Source of the DNA: Panorpa germanica
Lineage: Eukaryota > Arthropoda > Insecta > Mecoptera > Panorpidae
Length of the DNA stretch: 64,000 nucleotides
Direction of reading: 5' to 3'
NCBI GenBank assembly: GCA_963678705.1
Contig: OY783204.1
Span: 19,416,759 to 19,480,758, forward strand
Part shown: one piece after another, positions 47,551 through 58,998 of the stretch
Layout: the number at the start of each line of letters is the position of its first letter
Numbering within the stretch: the stretch's first letter is position 1
Notes under the pieces: generated by a model
Databases searched by the model: none
Seen by the model: the letters and a program-made list of their open reading frames with translations, nothing else
What the model was told of the DNA's origin: nothing
Translations under genes and position numbers: made by a program

Positions 47551-47870
47551 TTTGAATTTCAGTTTAGTCGTTTGTTTTTCAAGAAATAAGTAATAATAAG
47601 TAATCGAGATTTATTAGATACACAACACAGCTGTTAGTAGTAAATGTCGTATGACACACACACTCGTATGCGTCTCTGTTGTATAAAAGATAAGGCATAT
47701 TTGCTACATGTGACGTAACATGTACTGCAATTTTTTATAACGTAGCATCCCTTTAATAATTGAGGCAAAAAATTATCTTTTCAATTGTTTATATCTCATA
47801 AAATACAAGGAGTTATTAAAAAATAATAGGACATTTGAAGTTCTGGTAACCAACTTTATCAATATTTATG
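47380..47870 (+). mobile_element. Family 1 element, short subtype, with internal TA expansion
   Basis: GGGGTCGTTTTATAAATTTT, ATGTATATTGACGTTTTTAT, GCGTCTCTGTTGTA, GCATCCCTTTAATAATTGAG and AACTTTATCAATATTTA match the copy at 12221. A TA microsatellite (47474-47547, about 74 bp) interrupts the region where other copies read GATATAGCTAT-like sequence. The outer termini have decayed. Confidence 0.65.
47474..47547. repeat. TA microsatellite inside a Family 1 copy
   Basis: About 37 TA units without interruption. Confidence 0.97.
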
Positions 47871-48984
47871 TAAATAAATTATACTTCTTTAACTGGTGCA
47901 GTGCTTATCTGTCGGTAAAACAGTGACCACATACACATGTACTCCATAGATGACGTTGCGAAAAATAACAGCTTTGATATTTGGAGTTGACAGAACTCAC
48001 TGTGCATATTGTTAAGTCATTATAAAATTAGATAAAAAGCATTTGACAATTTAGAGCAACACATAAATTTGATTAAAGATTTACAATTCCTAATAAAATT
48101 GGAAATAGTGTCTTATATAAATAGTACAATTTTCTAGAAATTAAGACATGGTTCACAAGTCCAGTAAGCAAAGTTTTAATAAATCCTGCATCAAATGCAT
48201 CCACTAAACGACTACCTTAATAAATCTATTTAAGGTAATATCCATGTTTTGTGTTTCCGGGTGTCTGTAAATGATAAAAGTGAGTGATGAATGTGATTCA
48301 TGAATATTTAATTAATTCTTTCAATACTGTAATAGTTATTTTTTTGATTTCAATCAAATGTATACCGGAATACTTTATAATACTTGTGTCAACACATTTC
48401 GTTTCATCTGCTGTCATCTGTATACATAAAAATTAATACCTGATTGAATGAACGTATGTAATTTGTTTAAAAAAGATATGTCTTTGTTGAGATGTTGTAA
48501 TATGTTTGTTTAGCATCTTATATAAAGAGAATTGGTTATCTCAAGAGTTCATAAAAAAATCTCTTATTACAATGTACAAAGTATGAAACATTTAAACAAT
48601 GTGAAAACAACCAAAATTGTTGTATCATTTTGTGTTGGAACATTAGTTTATAATAAAATTTGAAAGTTACATTATTTAAACTATAGTAATGTGTATTCAA
48701 ATTACTATAAATAAATAAATAATACGTATATATATTTATATTATAGAAAAAAATTATAGGTAAACCTTGGAAAGTATTTTTGTTGTTAATTTCTAAAATA
48801 AAATAATGAAAAAACTTAAAAATTTATGCTTTGTCATTTAATAATGAATTTTCTCTGTAAACAACAAATTTATTACAAAAAAGTTGAGATTTACCTATAT
48901 CAGTGGCTTTCAAACTGTGTAGAACGAATTTAATATTTAATTTAATCATATTTGCACTACTTAGGCAGTAAATGTATCGTATAT

Positions 48985-49094
48985 AACACTTTAATTACCC
49001 TGTAGTAAGCTAGCCTACGTGAAACCAGTACTGCGAAACAATTTCTAGGTGAAAAGTAGAAAGTAAATCCAGAATTAGCTTGTAGCAAGCTAAT
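48985..49094 (+). mobile_element. Small repeat with palindromic ends, copy 3 (TTAGCTTG family)
   Basis: ACTTTAATTACCCTGTAGTA then AGCTAG at the left, GCGAAACAATTTCT inside, AGAATTAGCTTGTAGCAAGC then TAAT at the right. Confidence 0.7.
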
Positions 49095-49109
49095 AACAAT
49101 GAATCTGTA

Positions 49110-49340
49110 CTTCTCGGGACGGAAAAGAAACGGAATATAAGGAAAATAATAAATAGAAAAATAGAAAGGATGGAGAGAGAGATTAAGGAGATAAAAACGT
49201 AGATAGAGGCGTGTGAATTTGTTAATAACAATAGAAAGGTAAAGACAGAAATAAGTAAAAAGGAATGGGAATGGGATGTGGCATATGCTTTCTCACCCGC
49301 TTTCCTTCTCTTCTCTTCCATGTTTTCTCTTCTCATTCAT
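49110..49340 (+). pseudogene. Possible LINE-derived charged coding fragment
   Basis: The plus strand reads INRKIERMEREIKEI, a stop, then CEFVNNNRKVKTEISKKEWE, a charged coiled-coil-like stretch resembling LINE ORF sequence. The opposite strand also has an ORF (49010-49336) but with low-complexity Ser/Leu runs. Assignment is weak. Confidence 0.3.
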
Positions 49341-49589
49341 TCAATAAAGCAAATAGTAAACTATGACCTAATTTTTATACAATTGTACAACATATTGATA
49401 AAGTTAATAAGAGATAATATTATAGGAAATAATAACAATTATTCGCTTTTGACTCCTCTCGAGTCGAAATTTTAGACCTATCCTGATCCTAAAATGGATC
49501 TTTGCTCCTCTTTTCATCCTAAAAACAGTAAAGTGAACCTCGTCTCATCGTAAACGTTATTTTTTGACCCTCGCCTCATCCTAAATAAA

Positions 49590-50100
49590 AATCCTTTTAA
49601 TAATTAAGTTTAATCATTAAAGGAATCTAAAGTTATACAAACTAAATCTGCATGTGAAGTCGAACCACCTGATCACTTGCCATCTCTTTTACACAACAGA
49701 GACGTGTCCGAGTGTGTGTGTTATAAAAAATTTACTACTAACAGTTGAGTACATGTTGTGAAAAAGTATCTAGATTACTTATTCAGTAAAACGTTATTTG
49801 CAAAGTTAAAACATCCGACCAAACTGAAATTCAAATTTGATATAGCTATAACTTCGGCAAGTTTTCGTTATTTACAAAAATAAGGGGCGACTCATACTTA
49901 AAACAAGTTGTACAAGCACTGACTCACCAATTTTTCTATAAAGTATATAGAAACAAATAAGATAACATTCATTATCGTATTATAGCTTTATACCGCTCTT
50001 ATAACCTCTTTTAAGTATAGGCCGCCGCCGATCTCTCGTAATTTGGATTATATTAACATTTATTTCATTCAAAAATTGAAAAAACAATCTCTAAAAAAGC
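49590..50100 (-). mobile_element. Family 1 element, short subtype, with nested Family 2 MITE
   Basis: The reverse-strand order matches the copy at 47380: AACAGAGACG hairpin arm, TTACTACTAACAG, AACTGAAATTCAAATTTGAT, then after the nested insertion ATTAACATTTATTTCATTC and AAAAATTGAAAAAACAATC. Confidence 0.65.
49885..50050. mobile_element. Family 2 MITE nested in Family 1
   Basis: GGCGACTCATACTTAAAACA, AAGTATATAGAAACAAATAA and CTCTCGTAATTTGGATTA match Family 2; the outer left TIR is missing. Family 1 sequence resumes on the far side, so Family 2 inserted later. Confidence 0.75.
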
Positions 50101-51875
50101 GGGTTCACTAGGCTATTTGTCTGAATCTGAAACAGTCAATCTGATCAGAATCTGATCAAATCAATCAGATGCATATTGCTGACTTTCACTCACTAGTAAT
50201 GTGACGGAAATCTTTTCTTCTTTTCTTTAAATTCAATATGATTATTTAGAAAAAAAAGAAGAGGTTCCGTCGTTCTCAGATCGTGTAAAAGACCCATTAT
50301 ACAGATGATAAGTACTGCAACTACAAAAAAGGATTTCGCTTTCTTATCAGGCAGTCTATATATCATTTTTAATAAACAAATAATAATTAGTGATTTTAAA
50401 CATCAAATCTTTAAGAAAATGAAAGCAGGATTCTAGAAACTTGTGGATATTTATTACCGATCATGTGTCCAGTCAATCTAGTTAATCCATGTCAATTAAT
50501 AATCCACTGTACTGTAATATATTTACTTATTAATTTTTAAGAACGAGACATTTTTTTCCTTTTCATTCGTTAAAAGTGTTTTCATACTTAAAGACGTTAA
50601 TGTGCCTGGTGATTTTATTTACACAACGAAACTTGAGAAAGTGTTCGTTAGTTCATTCAGTTTTCTTTGGAGTTGCAGTTATGCAGTTACAGTTGGTAGA
50701 ATCTCAGCGAAGTTCGTTTTACTGCGCGGTCTAGAATCCTAGAGAGACGGCAGACTTGTTATGTGTAATAGATGAATACATACCAAACCAAGTAATACAA
50801 ATAACTAATTAGATTTAAGTCTAACTGGTTTAATTAGCTTGGCTGCTATTTAACTTAGATTTTTAAGTTAAATAATTAGTTAATTTGTTTTGTTAATGTA
50901 TGTTTTTTATTGCTATTTTACTTTTTAAATTATATACTCGTAGAATAACACTTTTACACGCTTTTACATATTTTACATACAATACCCATGTAAAGTGAAA
51001 TTGGCACTTTGATCAACATTGCGATCAACTCTGAGGATTAATTCGAAACAGTGGTATATTGATAAACTTTAAAATAGAAGTATACTCTCATGATACAGTG
51101 TACGAATGCGACTACACCCTACTGAAAAATTCGGAGAACGCAAATAGTGAATATCAATTTGAGAGTGCCCTTATACCTACTAAGAAATTAAAACTGTAAC
51201 ATATTTTATGCTTGTATAGGTATGAATATAAAGTAATAACAAATAAAACTCAAAACAACTGTAGTACTCTCGTATCACATTTTAATTATTCTATAATTAG
51301 TTACGTACTGCGCATAATTATACGTATAGTATAAAATGTTTAAACATAAAATGAATTTATTACTTCGTTGCGTAACAACGATTAACGACTGAAACCGTTA
51401 AACGAAAGTAATACTTAAACTAAAACAGAACAACATGAATAATTCAACTGCATTTTTTTGAAATATTTTAATTTGATTTTTTTTTTAGTTCACGATTTGC
51501 GAAATCTTTGTTTCCCAATTTGAAATGTTAAAATATTAGTAAATCAGAAATTTGCTATTTACTTAAATAAATAGAGCTGAATAAACTGCGTGTGTTGCAT
51601 TCATTTTCATACTATTGGCCTGATCTGAACCAAATTTTAGTCAGAACTTTCACCCAGATTAAGAATTGCCGTGCAGTGAAAGATTGATACTTGTTAGCTT
51701 GTCTCAAACTAATTGCGCGGTCCTTTTTCTATTTTCTTATAGAAATTGTATTGCAGTACAGGTTTCATACTTACTACCTTACTATAAGCTAACTAAAGTG
51801 TTACATTGCGGTAAATTTTCTACTTGGAGCTGGAGTTCCAACATCTCAGAAATGCGTTTTCAAATCACAGAATGC
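50101..51875. other. Gene-free AT-rich stretch
   Basis: No gene recognised; short ORFs only. The phrase AATCTGATCA repeats near 50137-50160. Confidence 0.5.
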
Positions 51876-51879
51876 GAGA

Positions 51880-52165
51880 AATTGGCGGAAAACCGAGAAA
51901 ACAAGTTTTTCAGACTAATTCGGTTATGCTAATTTTAAACATTTTGTTTGCCAGTTTCGATTTAGATATTTTAGGTTTCCATCTTGAAAATATTGTGACG
52001 GAGAAAGTTTTCTTGTTTAAGTATCTCTTTTCTAGTATGTCTCAGGATACATATATATATATAGTTATTATCAATCTAATAGATCGTAAATGACCGTCCA
52101 TTATCTAGTAACATACCAAACACAGCATCAGTGCTGAATCAAAGGACATGCTTGCAGACAATCAA
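51880..52165 (+). pseudogene. Non-LTR retrotransposon 3' fragment, plus strand
   Basis: ILFASFDLDILGFHLEN and the nucleotide run AAACACAGCATCAGTG, GAATCAAAGGACATGCTTGC, AGACAATC are diverged copies of the minus-strand LINE fragment at 52200-52741 (ILFASLDFDVLGF; AAACACAGCATCAGTG, GAACTAAAGGACTTGC, AGACAATC). The RNase H motif itself is not preserved. Confidence 0.55.
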
Positions 52166-52199
52166 GAAAAAATTCTCCTAAAGTTATTTTATTTTGCTT

Positions 52200-52741
52200 A
52201 AATTTTGTTCAATAAGTTTATTTCATTTAGGAACTCGAGCACTTTTTGAATTTCTTCTGGATTGTCTGAAAGCAAGTCCTTTAGTTCACCACTGATGCTG
52301 TGTTTTATTTGTTAAGTTTGATATTGTGTGGGCAGGTTACTAGTAGATGATAGACTGTTGTTTGCGTCTGACAGTTTCTACACTGCATAGCTGTTGTTTT
52401 ACTCATTAAATGTTGATGCGTCAATCTCGTATATCCTGTTCATAGTTTGAAAATGGCTTTTTCAAATTGTCTGTTGCTCTGATAAGAAGTTTTCCACTTT
52501 TTTGTATTTTCCTTAATCAATATCAATTACTTGCTACTTTTTATACCATTCTATTAAGTAATATATCAGAGACTGGATTTCCTTCTATAGCAGACAACTT
52601 GGCAGCTTCATCTGCAGACTCGTTTCCCCATATATCATTTTGTTTTAACGATTTAAAACCTAAAACGTCAAAATCGAGGCTTGCAAACAAAATAAAAACT
52701 GTAAAAAGATTGTTTTCTGCTTTTCTGCTAATTTTCCTCAT
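52200..52741 (-). pseudogene. Non-LTR retrotransposon RNase H and C-terminal knuckle fragment
   Basis: The minus strand starts RKAENNLFTVFILFASLDFD ... NDIWGNESADEAAKLSA, the conserved GNE-AD--AK motif of the RNase H domain in insect LINEs. After frameshifts it continues YTRLTHQHLMSKTTAMQCRN, CQTQTTVYHLLVTCPH, the knuckle region (C-X2-C-X7-H-X4-C) typical downstream of RNase H. It is 5'-truncated and frameshifted. Different LINE lineage from the 43 kb copy, which lacks the C-X2-C form. Confidence 0.75.
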
Positions 52742-53345
52742 TCAATTATAATTCTAGATTTATGTGAATAGAGAGTAGAATTATATCGGTCTTACGAAAT
52801 AAGGAATACCCATAAAGTATAAAACTGACAGTTGATGTTGTACCTGAACGTACAGGTAATTACATAATAAATGTTTATAGCTGTACATACTCGTAATAAG
52901 TGATGAACAAGTGCGAGCCAACATCGAAATGAAAAACTAGTCATTTATTGTAAAGGTCACCCGCTGCACAGTCCCCGACCCCCCTTGCCCATGGTCAGAC
53001 TTCTTCGTAATAACTTAGTACAGCCATATGATAACAAGTCCAACATGGTCCATGAAAGTGAAATTTATGTTAGATGCGTGACCAAACTTTAGAGTGAATT
53101 CAACATCTACCTACAATCATGTTCAAATTCATACATTAATTATCATTTTGATTTGTTGTACCCAAATAAACTGACGCAAATCAACGGTATGGATCATAAC
53201 CTGTATAACACGACGCTGGTCGACGAATTACAAATATCGCGTGTGATATTAACATATTGATGGGCTGGTGGATGATAAATGTCAGATTCAACATGTCATA
53301 TTGAATTTGTTTGTTTCAATAATTTGTTTAGATCGCATGCGGTCG

Positions 53346-53543
53346 TTAATATTTGTATTGGCAATGACCTATTGAAATACAATTAACCAATAGTTTATAT
53401 TTTATAATCGTTGATGCTGTTTCTGTAACACCTACGGACGTAAAAGGTTCTAGAATATCTTGAATTATTTTAGGAATAAATTGTTCGACAGAAATTCTTT
53501 TGCTCGATAAAACTGGTGAAATAGCCCACAAAATACCAAACAT
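53346..53543 (-). CDS. Unrecognised small ORF, protein-like
   Basis: Sixty-five residues including FGILWAISPVLSSKRISVEQ, then FIPKIIQDILEPFTSVGVTE, then TASTIIKYKLLVN. Composition and spacing look like genuine protein, with an upstream in-frame extension QPFAKC before a stop. I do not recognise a family. It could be an exon of another gene or a transposon fragment. No splice sites were found convincingly at its edges. Confidence 0.25.
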   Translation of the reverse strand: MFGILWAISPVLSSKRISVEQFIPKIIQDILEPFTSVGVTETASTIIKYKLLVNCISIGHCQYKY

Positions 53544-53699
53544 GCACTTAGCAAAAGGTTGTTAAGTGTAATCTGGTAATATCTAATCTAAAATTTCTTT
53601 TATTATTTTATAGCTGTTCTTAAAATGACTTCTTAAAATTTTATAATATTTAGTCTTAGAAAATTGTTCGTAAGAAGATCTAAGCATCTCTAAATACGC

Positions 53700-53860
53700 T
53701 AAAATATAAATATAGTTTTCTATAAAGCAGTAATATAGGTCACAAAACCTAATTTATTAGGTATCATTGTTTATGTAACGGGTAACTTTTGTTATGTTGA
53801 ATAAACCTTTAAATACACGTCACTGTGTTTAGTGGGAGATGTTTGGTTACCAAATAAATA
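53700..53860 (+). repeat. Uninterrupted copy of the repeat split at 15.5-16.2 kb
   Basis: AATATAGGTCACAAAACC, TTGTTTATGTAACGGGTAAC, GAATAAACCTTTAAATACAC, GTGTTTAGTGGG in order. Confidence 0.6.
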
Positions 53861-54064
53861 TAGAATATTAAAGCAACATTAGCAACAAATAAATGCTAGT
53901 ATGAGTGGACCAAAACAATAATGGAGACTCACCTGTAGAGATGAAATTAACATTATGTAACCTTTTTAGGTTACAATTTTGATGCCGTGATAGAAGTCCA
54001 CTGTATTGAATGCCTAATAACGCTAAGAAAGCAAGGTTTCTATTTGTGATTTATAAATGCCGAG

Positions 54065-54210
54065 GTAGTGCTGTCGAGTTTTTTTTTACTTTTTTTAATT
54101 TTAACGTATCTTAAAATGACAAAGTTTTTGATTTTCTTCATGAAGAATCGGTATTTTGAAGTCCTGTAAAATTGAAAAAGCAATAATAAAAAAAAATTCG
54201 ACAGCATTAC
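54065..54210. mobile_element. 146-bp foldback MITE
   Basis: GTAGTGCTGTCGAGTTTTTT at the left is inverted as AAAAAATTCGACAGCATTAC at the right (two mismatches). No ORF other than repeats. Confidence 0.65.
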
Positions 54211-55410
54211 TTGCAGAAACTTTGTTACCAACTAATAAAATCATTTTGGTTTTTTGGTTATCAGGAACACCGCAAGTTATTTTTTTGCTTTTGTCTGCAG
54301 AGATTCGCTGTCAATGCTTTATTTCTTGAAATTTATTTATGAAAATTTTACAAAGTATTCTTCAAATGTCATTTTATCATGTAGTAATTATAGAAATAAT
54401 TATATATTAACTATGTCGTCAAGGAACATTATCGAAAATATGCTCTTTTTGTATCGGTTTACTAACAACCACTATGTGTATGACATAGATAGATCATTTG
54501 GCAGCCACAAAATGCAACAAAGTGCGTTAAAATTAGTTTCTACGTACTCCCATATTTTTGTTTTCAAATGCAGCAATGTTTAAAAATGACTCAAAAATAC
54601 GTTTGACATATATTTCAAAATATAACATTTAAATATAGTATTTTCATATTGAACACAAAATTCCTGTTCTATTTCAAGGCCACATTCATTTAAGTTCTGT
54701 ACTTTTAATATAACCTTGTGAACACTAAACCTGTTCAATACTCCTAGTATTGAAAATCAAAATATTACTTCACTTAACATAAAATCTTTGAACAAACTTG
54801 GGAAAACGTCAAATTACTTGTTTACTTATAAATAAAAACAATTCTTCAAACATCTCATTGCCTAGCCCACTGCCCAAGCGGTCACCATCGAGTGTGAAGT
54901 GGTGCTAGTGTATTCGTTCAACAACTTTCTACTAGTTCTATCATTCACAAGCATTTAGCAAAATTATAGGATGCAAATAACTTGTTAATTTGCACTTTAA
55001 CTTGCTTATAATTTATCCCATAGTGTTGTAATTTGTCTAACGTTATTCTAGCACTGAATGGATGGACCAGCGGTCTATCAAATCACCTTCTCAATTTAAA
55101 TGTCATTAGCGTCTTAATGTAAAGTAGCTACCGGCAGAATACCTTGTTATATCATTTATTATTTAATCAGAATCGAACAAACACCTGAAAAATAGTTTTT
55201 TGTAAGTGCTAATAGGTAAAATATATATTTCAATATACCATTGACCTCATTCTTCTCTTGTTGTCTAGTTTTGTTATACAAACACACTCTGTGTATTATA
55301 CAAAACTGCATTTATTTGAATAAATATAATACTACACCTTCCTATTATTGAATTATATAATGGATATGCATGAGCAAAATGCAACTATTTTATTACAAAA
55401 TAATAATTTT
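54211..55410. other. Gene-free AT-rich stretch
   Basis: A 109-codon ORF (54254-54583) has no recognisable domain and an AT-driven composition; not called as a gene. Confidence 0.5.
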
Positions 55411-55495
55411 GTGTTTTCTTTTTTTCTAGGTAAGTGAGCACTTTTATACGAACTTAAGAAAATCGACTCACTCATATCGGCAGTAACAAGTAAGA
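55411..55495 (+). other. Candidate recursive splice site (ratchet point 2) with 60-nt RS-exon
   Basis: The pyrimidine run TTTTCTTTTTTTCTAG ends at 55429 and is followed directly by GTAAGTGAG (55430-). A second donor-like GTAAGA begins at 55490, defining a 60-nt segment. Joined in phase 1 to the exon at 6037 the segment stops at once (Gly-Lys-stop), and joined after 32920 (phase 2) it also stops at once. Inclusion would therefore be destructive, which fits a zero-nucleotide ratchet point better than a coding exon. Distance from ratchet point 1 is 22.6 kb. Confidence 0.55.
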
Positions 55496-55531
55496 ATTTG
55501 TGATCAAAACAAGATAATATATGTATATTAC

Positions 55532-55758
55532 CAGACCCGGAAATGAGGGAAGGTAGGCGGGGTTTCTGACCCGAGACGTCCACAAGAGAGGGGCCCCCAC
55601 AGTAGAGATAAAAAGAAATATCCTAATTTCGACGGATCAGCAGCTTTTCAGATTTTCCCAAACAGTCTTTTTTCGAATTTTTATCTAATTAGGAAAATAA
55701 TTAGAAGACTCTGCTCCTTTGTTGCTCCAGGGCCTCCAGACCTCCAAATCCGGCCCTA
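55532..55758. mobile_element. 227-bp hAT-type MITE with near-perfect 8-bp TSD
   Basis: It starts CAGACCCGGAAATGAGG and its right end read inward is TAGGGCCGGATTTGGAGG. The flanking octamers TATATTAC (55524-55531) and TATATGAC (55759-55766) agree at 7 of 8. It lies just 40 bases beyond the second donor of ratchet point 2. Confidence 0.75.
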
Positions 55759-55766
55759 TATATGAC

Positions 55767-57229
55767 GCATGTATACGAGTACATGCATTGAGAAATGAAA
55801 AGGGTCGTTGCTTTCGTTTTATATTACCATGTAATAACATGACTAGGATCCTATCGGGCGCGGATCAGGTTAGTCTGACTAACAACTTATCGAGTAAGCC
55901 GTCCTGTAAATAATATAACAAAATAATTTTTATATAAGTGTAACATTTACTTCTTTCCTTTCTTCACATCTTCACAGAAATAGTTAAATAGTGAACACGT
56001 GATAGTTTTTATACAATTAAGTTTCTTATACCCACGTGCTATGAATAAAATTAATAGATGGAAGAATACCTTGAAATGTACGATAAAAAGCAGTTAACTT
56101 TATAAAATATGATCCAATTATACACCCAAATGTGTAGACCTTAATAAATTAGTTGTTAATAGCGAATATTTATCCAAAATTATCATTAAATGTCGATATT
56201 AATGTTATGTGATATACATAATGCGTCCACAACATGTTGGAGTTATCTTGGTCCTGTTTTTAAACAACTGAAAATGAGTGCTAATAAAATTCTATATTGC
56301 AAAGAGTAGAAGAAATGTTATTGAAAACTTTAAAACTTATTTGGTACGAGATCCGACTGCTTGATTACTACAGCCATCTCTTTTTTTAATCAAAATATAA
56401 TTCTTACAAATAACTATAAACAGAGAAATACGTTTCTGCTGACTTGTCTATCAACATATAGCCGCAAGTATTTTTAATTATAAATTAATTAGTTACTTTT
56501 TATAACTATTTCGTTCACTTGTTCATTCGTTTTAACACACGTAATTTTTATCTATACACAAATAGAGGTGCTAACTGTTAAAGATACATAAGAGCGAGAC
56601 AGAGTTTGCGCACTACACCGTCCATCAGACAAGGACAGACAGTGTGCAATTGTATTTTGATTAAAAAACTGATGAACGTAATAATCACATAGTCGGATCT
56701 TAGACTCATTGTACTCCTCGCGACATTTTTTTGATTCTACTAATCTAAAAAAAGGCTGATTTATTTTTCAAAAACCTATAAAATAATCAAAATTGCTTTT
56801 ATATTATATAAACCATAAATACAATTAACTATATATAGCGGGATATATTAAATATTTCATAACATAAATGCATATTAAAACTTAATAAACCTGCATTTTC
56901 TATGGAATATTATAACCGCAAATATTTACCTCTAAAACCAAAGACAGTTTGAATATATTATAATGCAAAACATAATCACAAACATTATCTAACTAACGTT
57001 TAGTTCGCTAGAACAACATCTGGAATGGAGTAGTCTAATGCCGGAACCACACATGCGCGCTTGTATACAAATATACATACACCAACCACGAATGTTACCG
57101 CTACTAGAAAGAAAATATTTGTGTAAGTCTACGAATACGGCTTGTTTTTCTACGTACATATATTTATTCTTAAAACTTAAGACTTGAACTATTCATGGAT
57201 TCTAATTGATTACATCTATTTCTTTTTCC
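55767..57229. other. Gene-free AT-rich stretch
   Basis: No gene or shared repeat recognised. Confidence 0.5.
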
Positions 57230-57510
57230 CCTTGTCTCGCTCTTTCGGCCCTTATTCTTCTACGTAACCATTTTAAGTTCCATAATTCTCTTTCTCCTTC
57301 CATCTTCTCTGTAACTGCACCATCTACCTCCGTCCTTCCCTGGTTTTCTTTAGCAGCTCCCATATCTTGTTTTTATTGACAATCCAGAACTCACATTTCC
57401 CTCTTAAATACTCTAAAATCTCCTGTTCTCAGTTACACATTCTGCAGATACTTTTCTGTATTTCTTCCCAATACCTGTTACCCATTCTGAATCTTGCTCA
57501 TTGCAGGAGT
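57230..57510 (-). pseudogene. Non-LTR retrotransposon C-terminal zinc-knuckle fragment
   Basis: The minus strand reads SKIQNGNRYWEEIQKSICRM, then a knuckle with C-X2-C-X8-Y-X4-C spacing (57393-57446; the His is Tyr and one stop lies inside), then FWIVNKNKIWELLKKTREGR and a charged tail QRRWKEKENYG. Same LINE type as 10640-11436, where the His is kept. Confidence 0.65.
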
Positions 57511-57514
57511 GGTC

Positions 57515-57661
57515 ATTTTAAATCAATAGAAAAACGTAATATTTCAGTGAAAAGTAGTGATATTTTTATTTTAATCTAAAGTACAAACTCTGAGGTTAGT
57601 AATGAAACACAATATCTGCCAACTATCACTGAAATATTGCGTTTTTCTATTGATTTAAAAT
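57515..57661. mobile_element. 147-bp foldback MITE (36-bp arms)
   Basis: 57515-57550 (ATTTTAAATCAATAGAAAAA ...) is inverted at 57626-57661 with one mismatch in 36. It abuts the LINE tail. Confidence 0.8.
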
Positions 57662-58820
57662 ATATCTTGTGTCTTTTTCAATTATATAAGGTGGTACTTA
57701 CTTCTCCCAAATTCTATTTCTGTTCTATATGATACAAACACACATTTGTGGTCCCGGCATAACATAATCGTAAGTAAATTTATTCACAAACCACTACATA
57801 ACACTATCCTATCGTCTTCATCATCGCCTCTAGCCGCAGGGGTTTGACCTTTGACACTGACAAGCTAGTATGTTGTCATCTGACTTCTATGCAACTTTCA
57901 AGCACGTTGCTAGACTCACACACATACATTTACAATTATATATACATATATGTGAGTTTTCATCATGTGAGTAAGCGTGTTCGTCTACGCATTGATGTTA
58001 CCATAACCAACTTAAGCTGAAGAAGCGTATCCCAAGTAAATAAAGATATTGTAGACGCAGGTTCAGGTTACTGGTTTACTGGTTTACTAGTGATACTGAC
58101 TTTGCAAGTTAAAACTAGTTTCGCACATAATTCAAAACTGTTCTTTTAACTGTTTGAGTTGTAAGTGATAATACAAATTAACATATAAATTACAAATTTA
58201 TATTTATTTAATAATGAAGATAGTTTGTTACCCTACTCGTAATCAGGTTTATGCATCTTTTCACGTTTTATACATTGTACAAGTATTTCTATTAATAAAT
58301 TAACGGCAGCATTGAAATTAAAGTGCAGTGCAAGGAAGTAATGCACATACAGTTGTTAACAAACACGTTACACATTTAAATTTATAATTACACATTTGAG
58401 ATTTTCCAAATTAAATGTTTCATCCAAGTTCAATTATTTTCGTAATCACAACTTCTACACCGGATGCAAATAACAAGCGATCACAATCAATCTTCGTCGC
58501 TTCCAGGAGGTTTAAGTACAACTTGTTCCTCTCCCCCGCACTTTCGATTTGATGAAAACTTCATCCCTCTTCGGCTGAGTTTGCCTTATTTGAAATAGAA
58601 ATGAAAAATTATCGCAATTCTGAAATTATACAATTTCTGAACAACGGACACTATAAAACCTCTAAAAGCAATGATCGAACATCCGTACCATTCCTGATAC
58701 ACTAATATTTAAAAAATATAGATATTAAAGTAAATATACTCAGGGTCGCTTTCTCCCAAACCTCAACCAAAAAAACTGTATAAATTTTAGAACAAGTTCT
58801 AAAGCATATTTTAGAACCAA

Positions 58821-58998
58821 TCGTGATCAAATAGATATGATTTATATGAGTGAAACATTTTACGAATCACTTTTACACGAGTATTCCGGTACTATAATAA
58901 TAATTAATAATAAAATTTAGGAATAGTACAGGAATACTTTTTTGATTCGTGAAATAATTCACTCATATAAATCAGATCTATTCGATTACGATCATCGT
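58821..58998. repeat. Long foldback, about 70-bp diverged arms
   Basis: TAGATATGATTTATATGAGT, GAAACATTTTACGAATCA, then GAGTATTCC on the left; the inverse GGAATAC, TGATTCGTGAAATAATTC, ACTCATATAAATCAGATCTA on the right, around an AT-rich centre near 58905. Confidence 0.7.

Noticed and set aside
49010..49336. 108-codon minus-strand ORF as a membrane protein
   Set aside because: The Leu/Ile/Ser-rich frame is the complement of purine-rich LINE-like sequence and has no homology signature.
52467..52751. 94-codon plus-strand ORF
   Set aside because: It is the complementary shadow of the LINE RNase H fragment on the minus strand.
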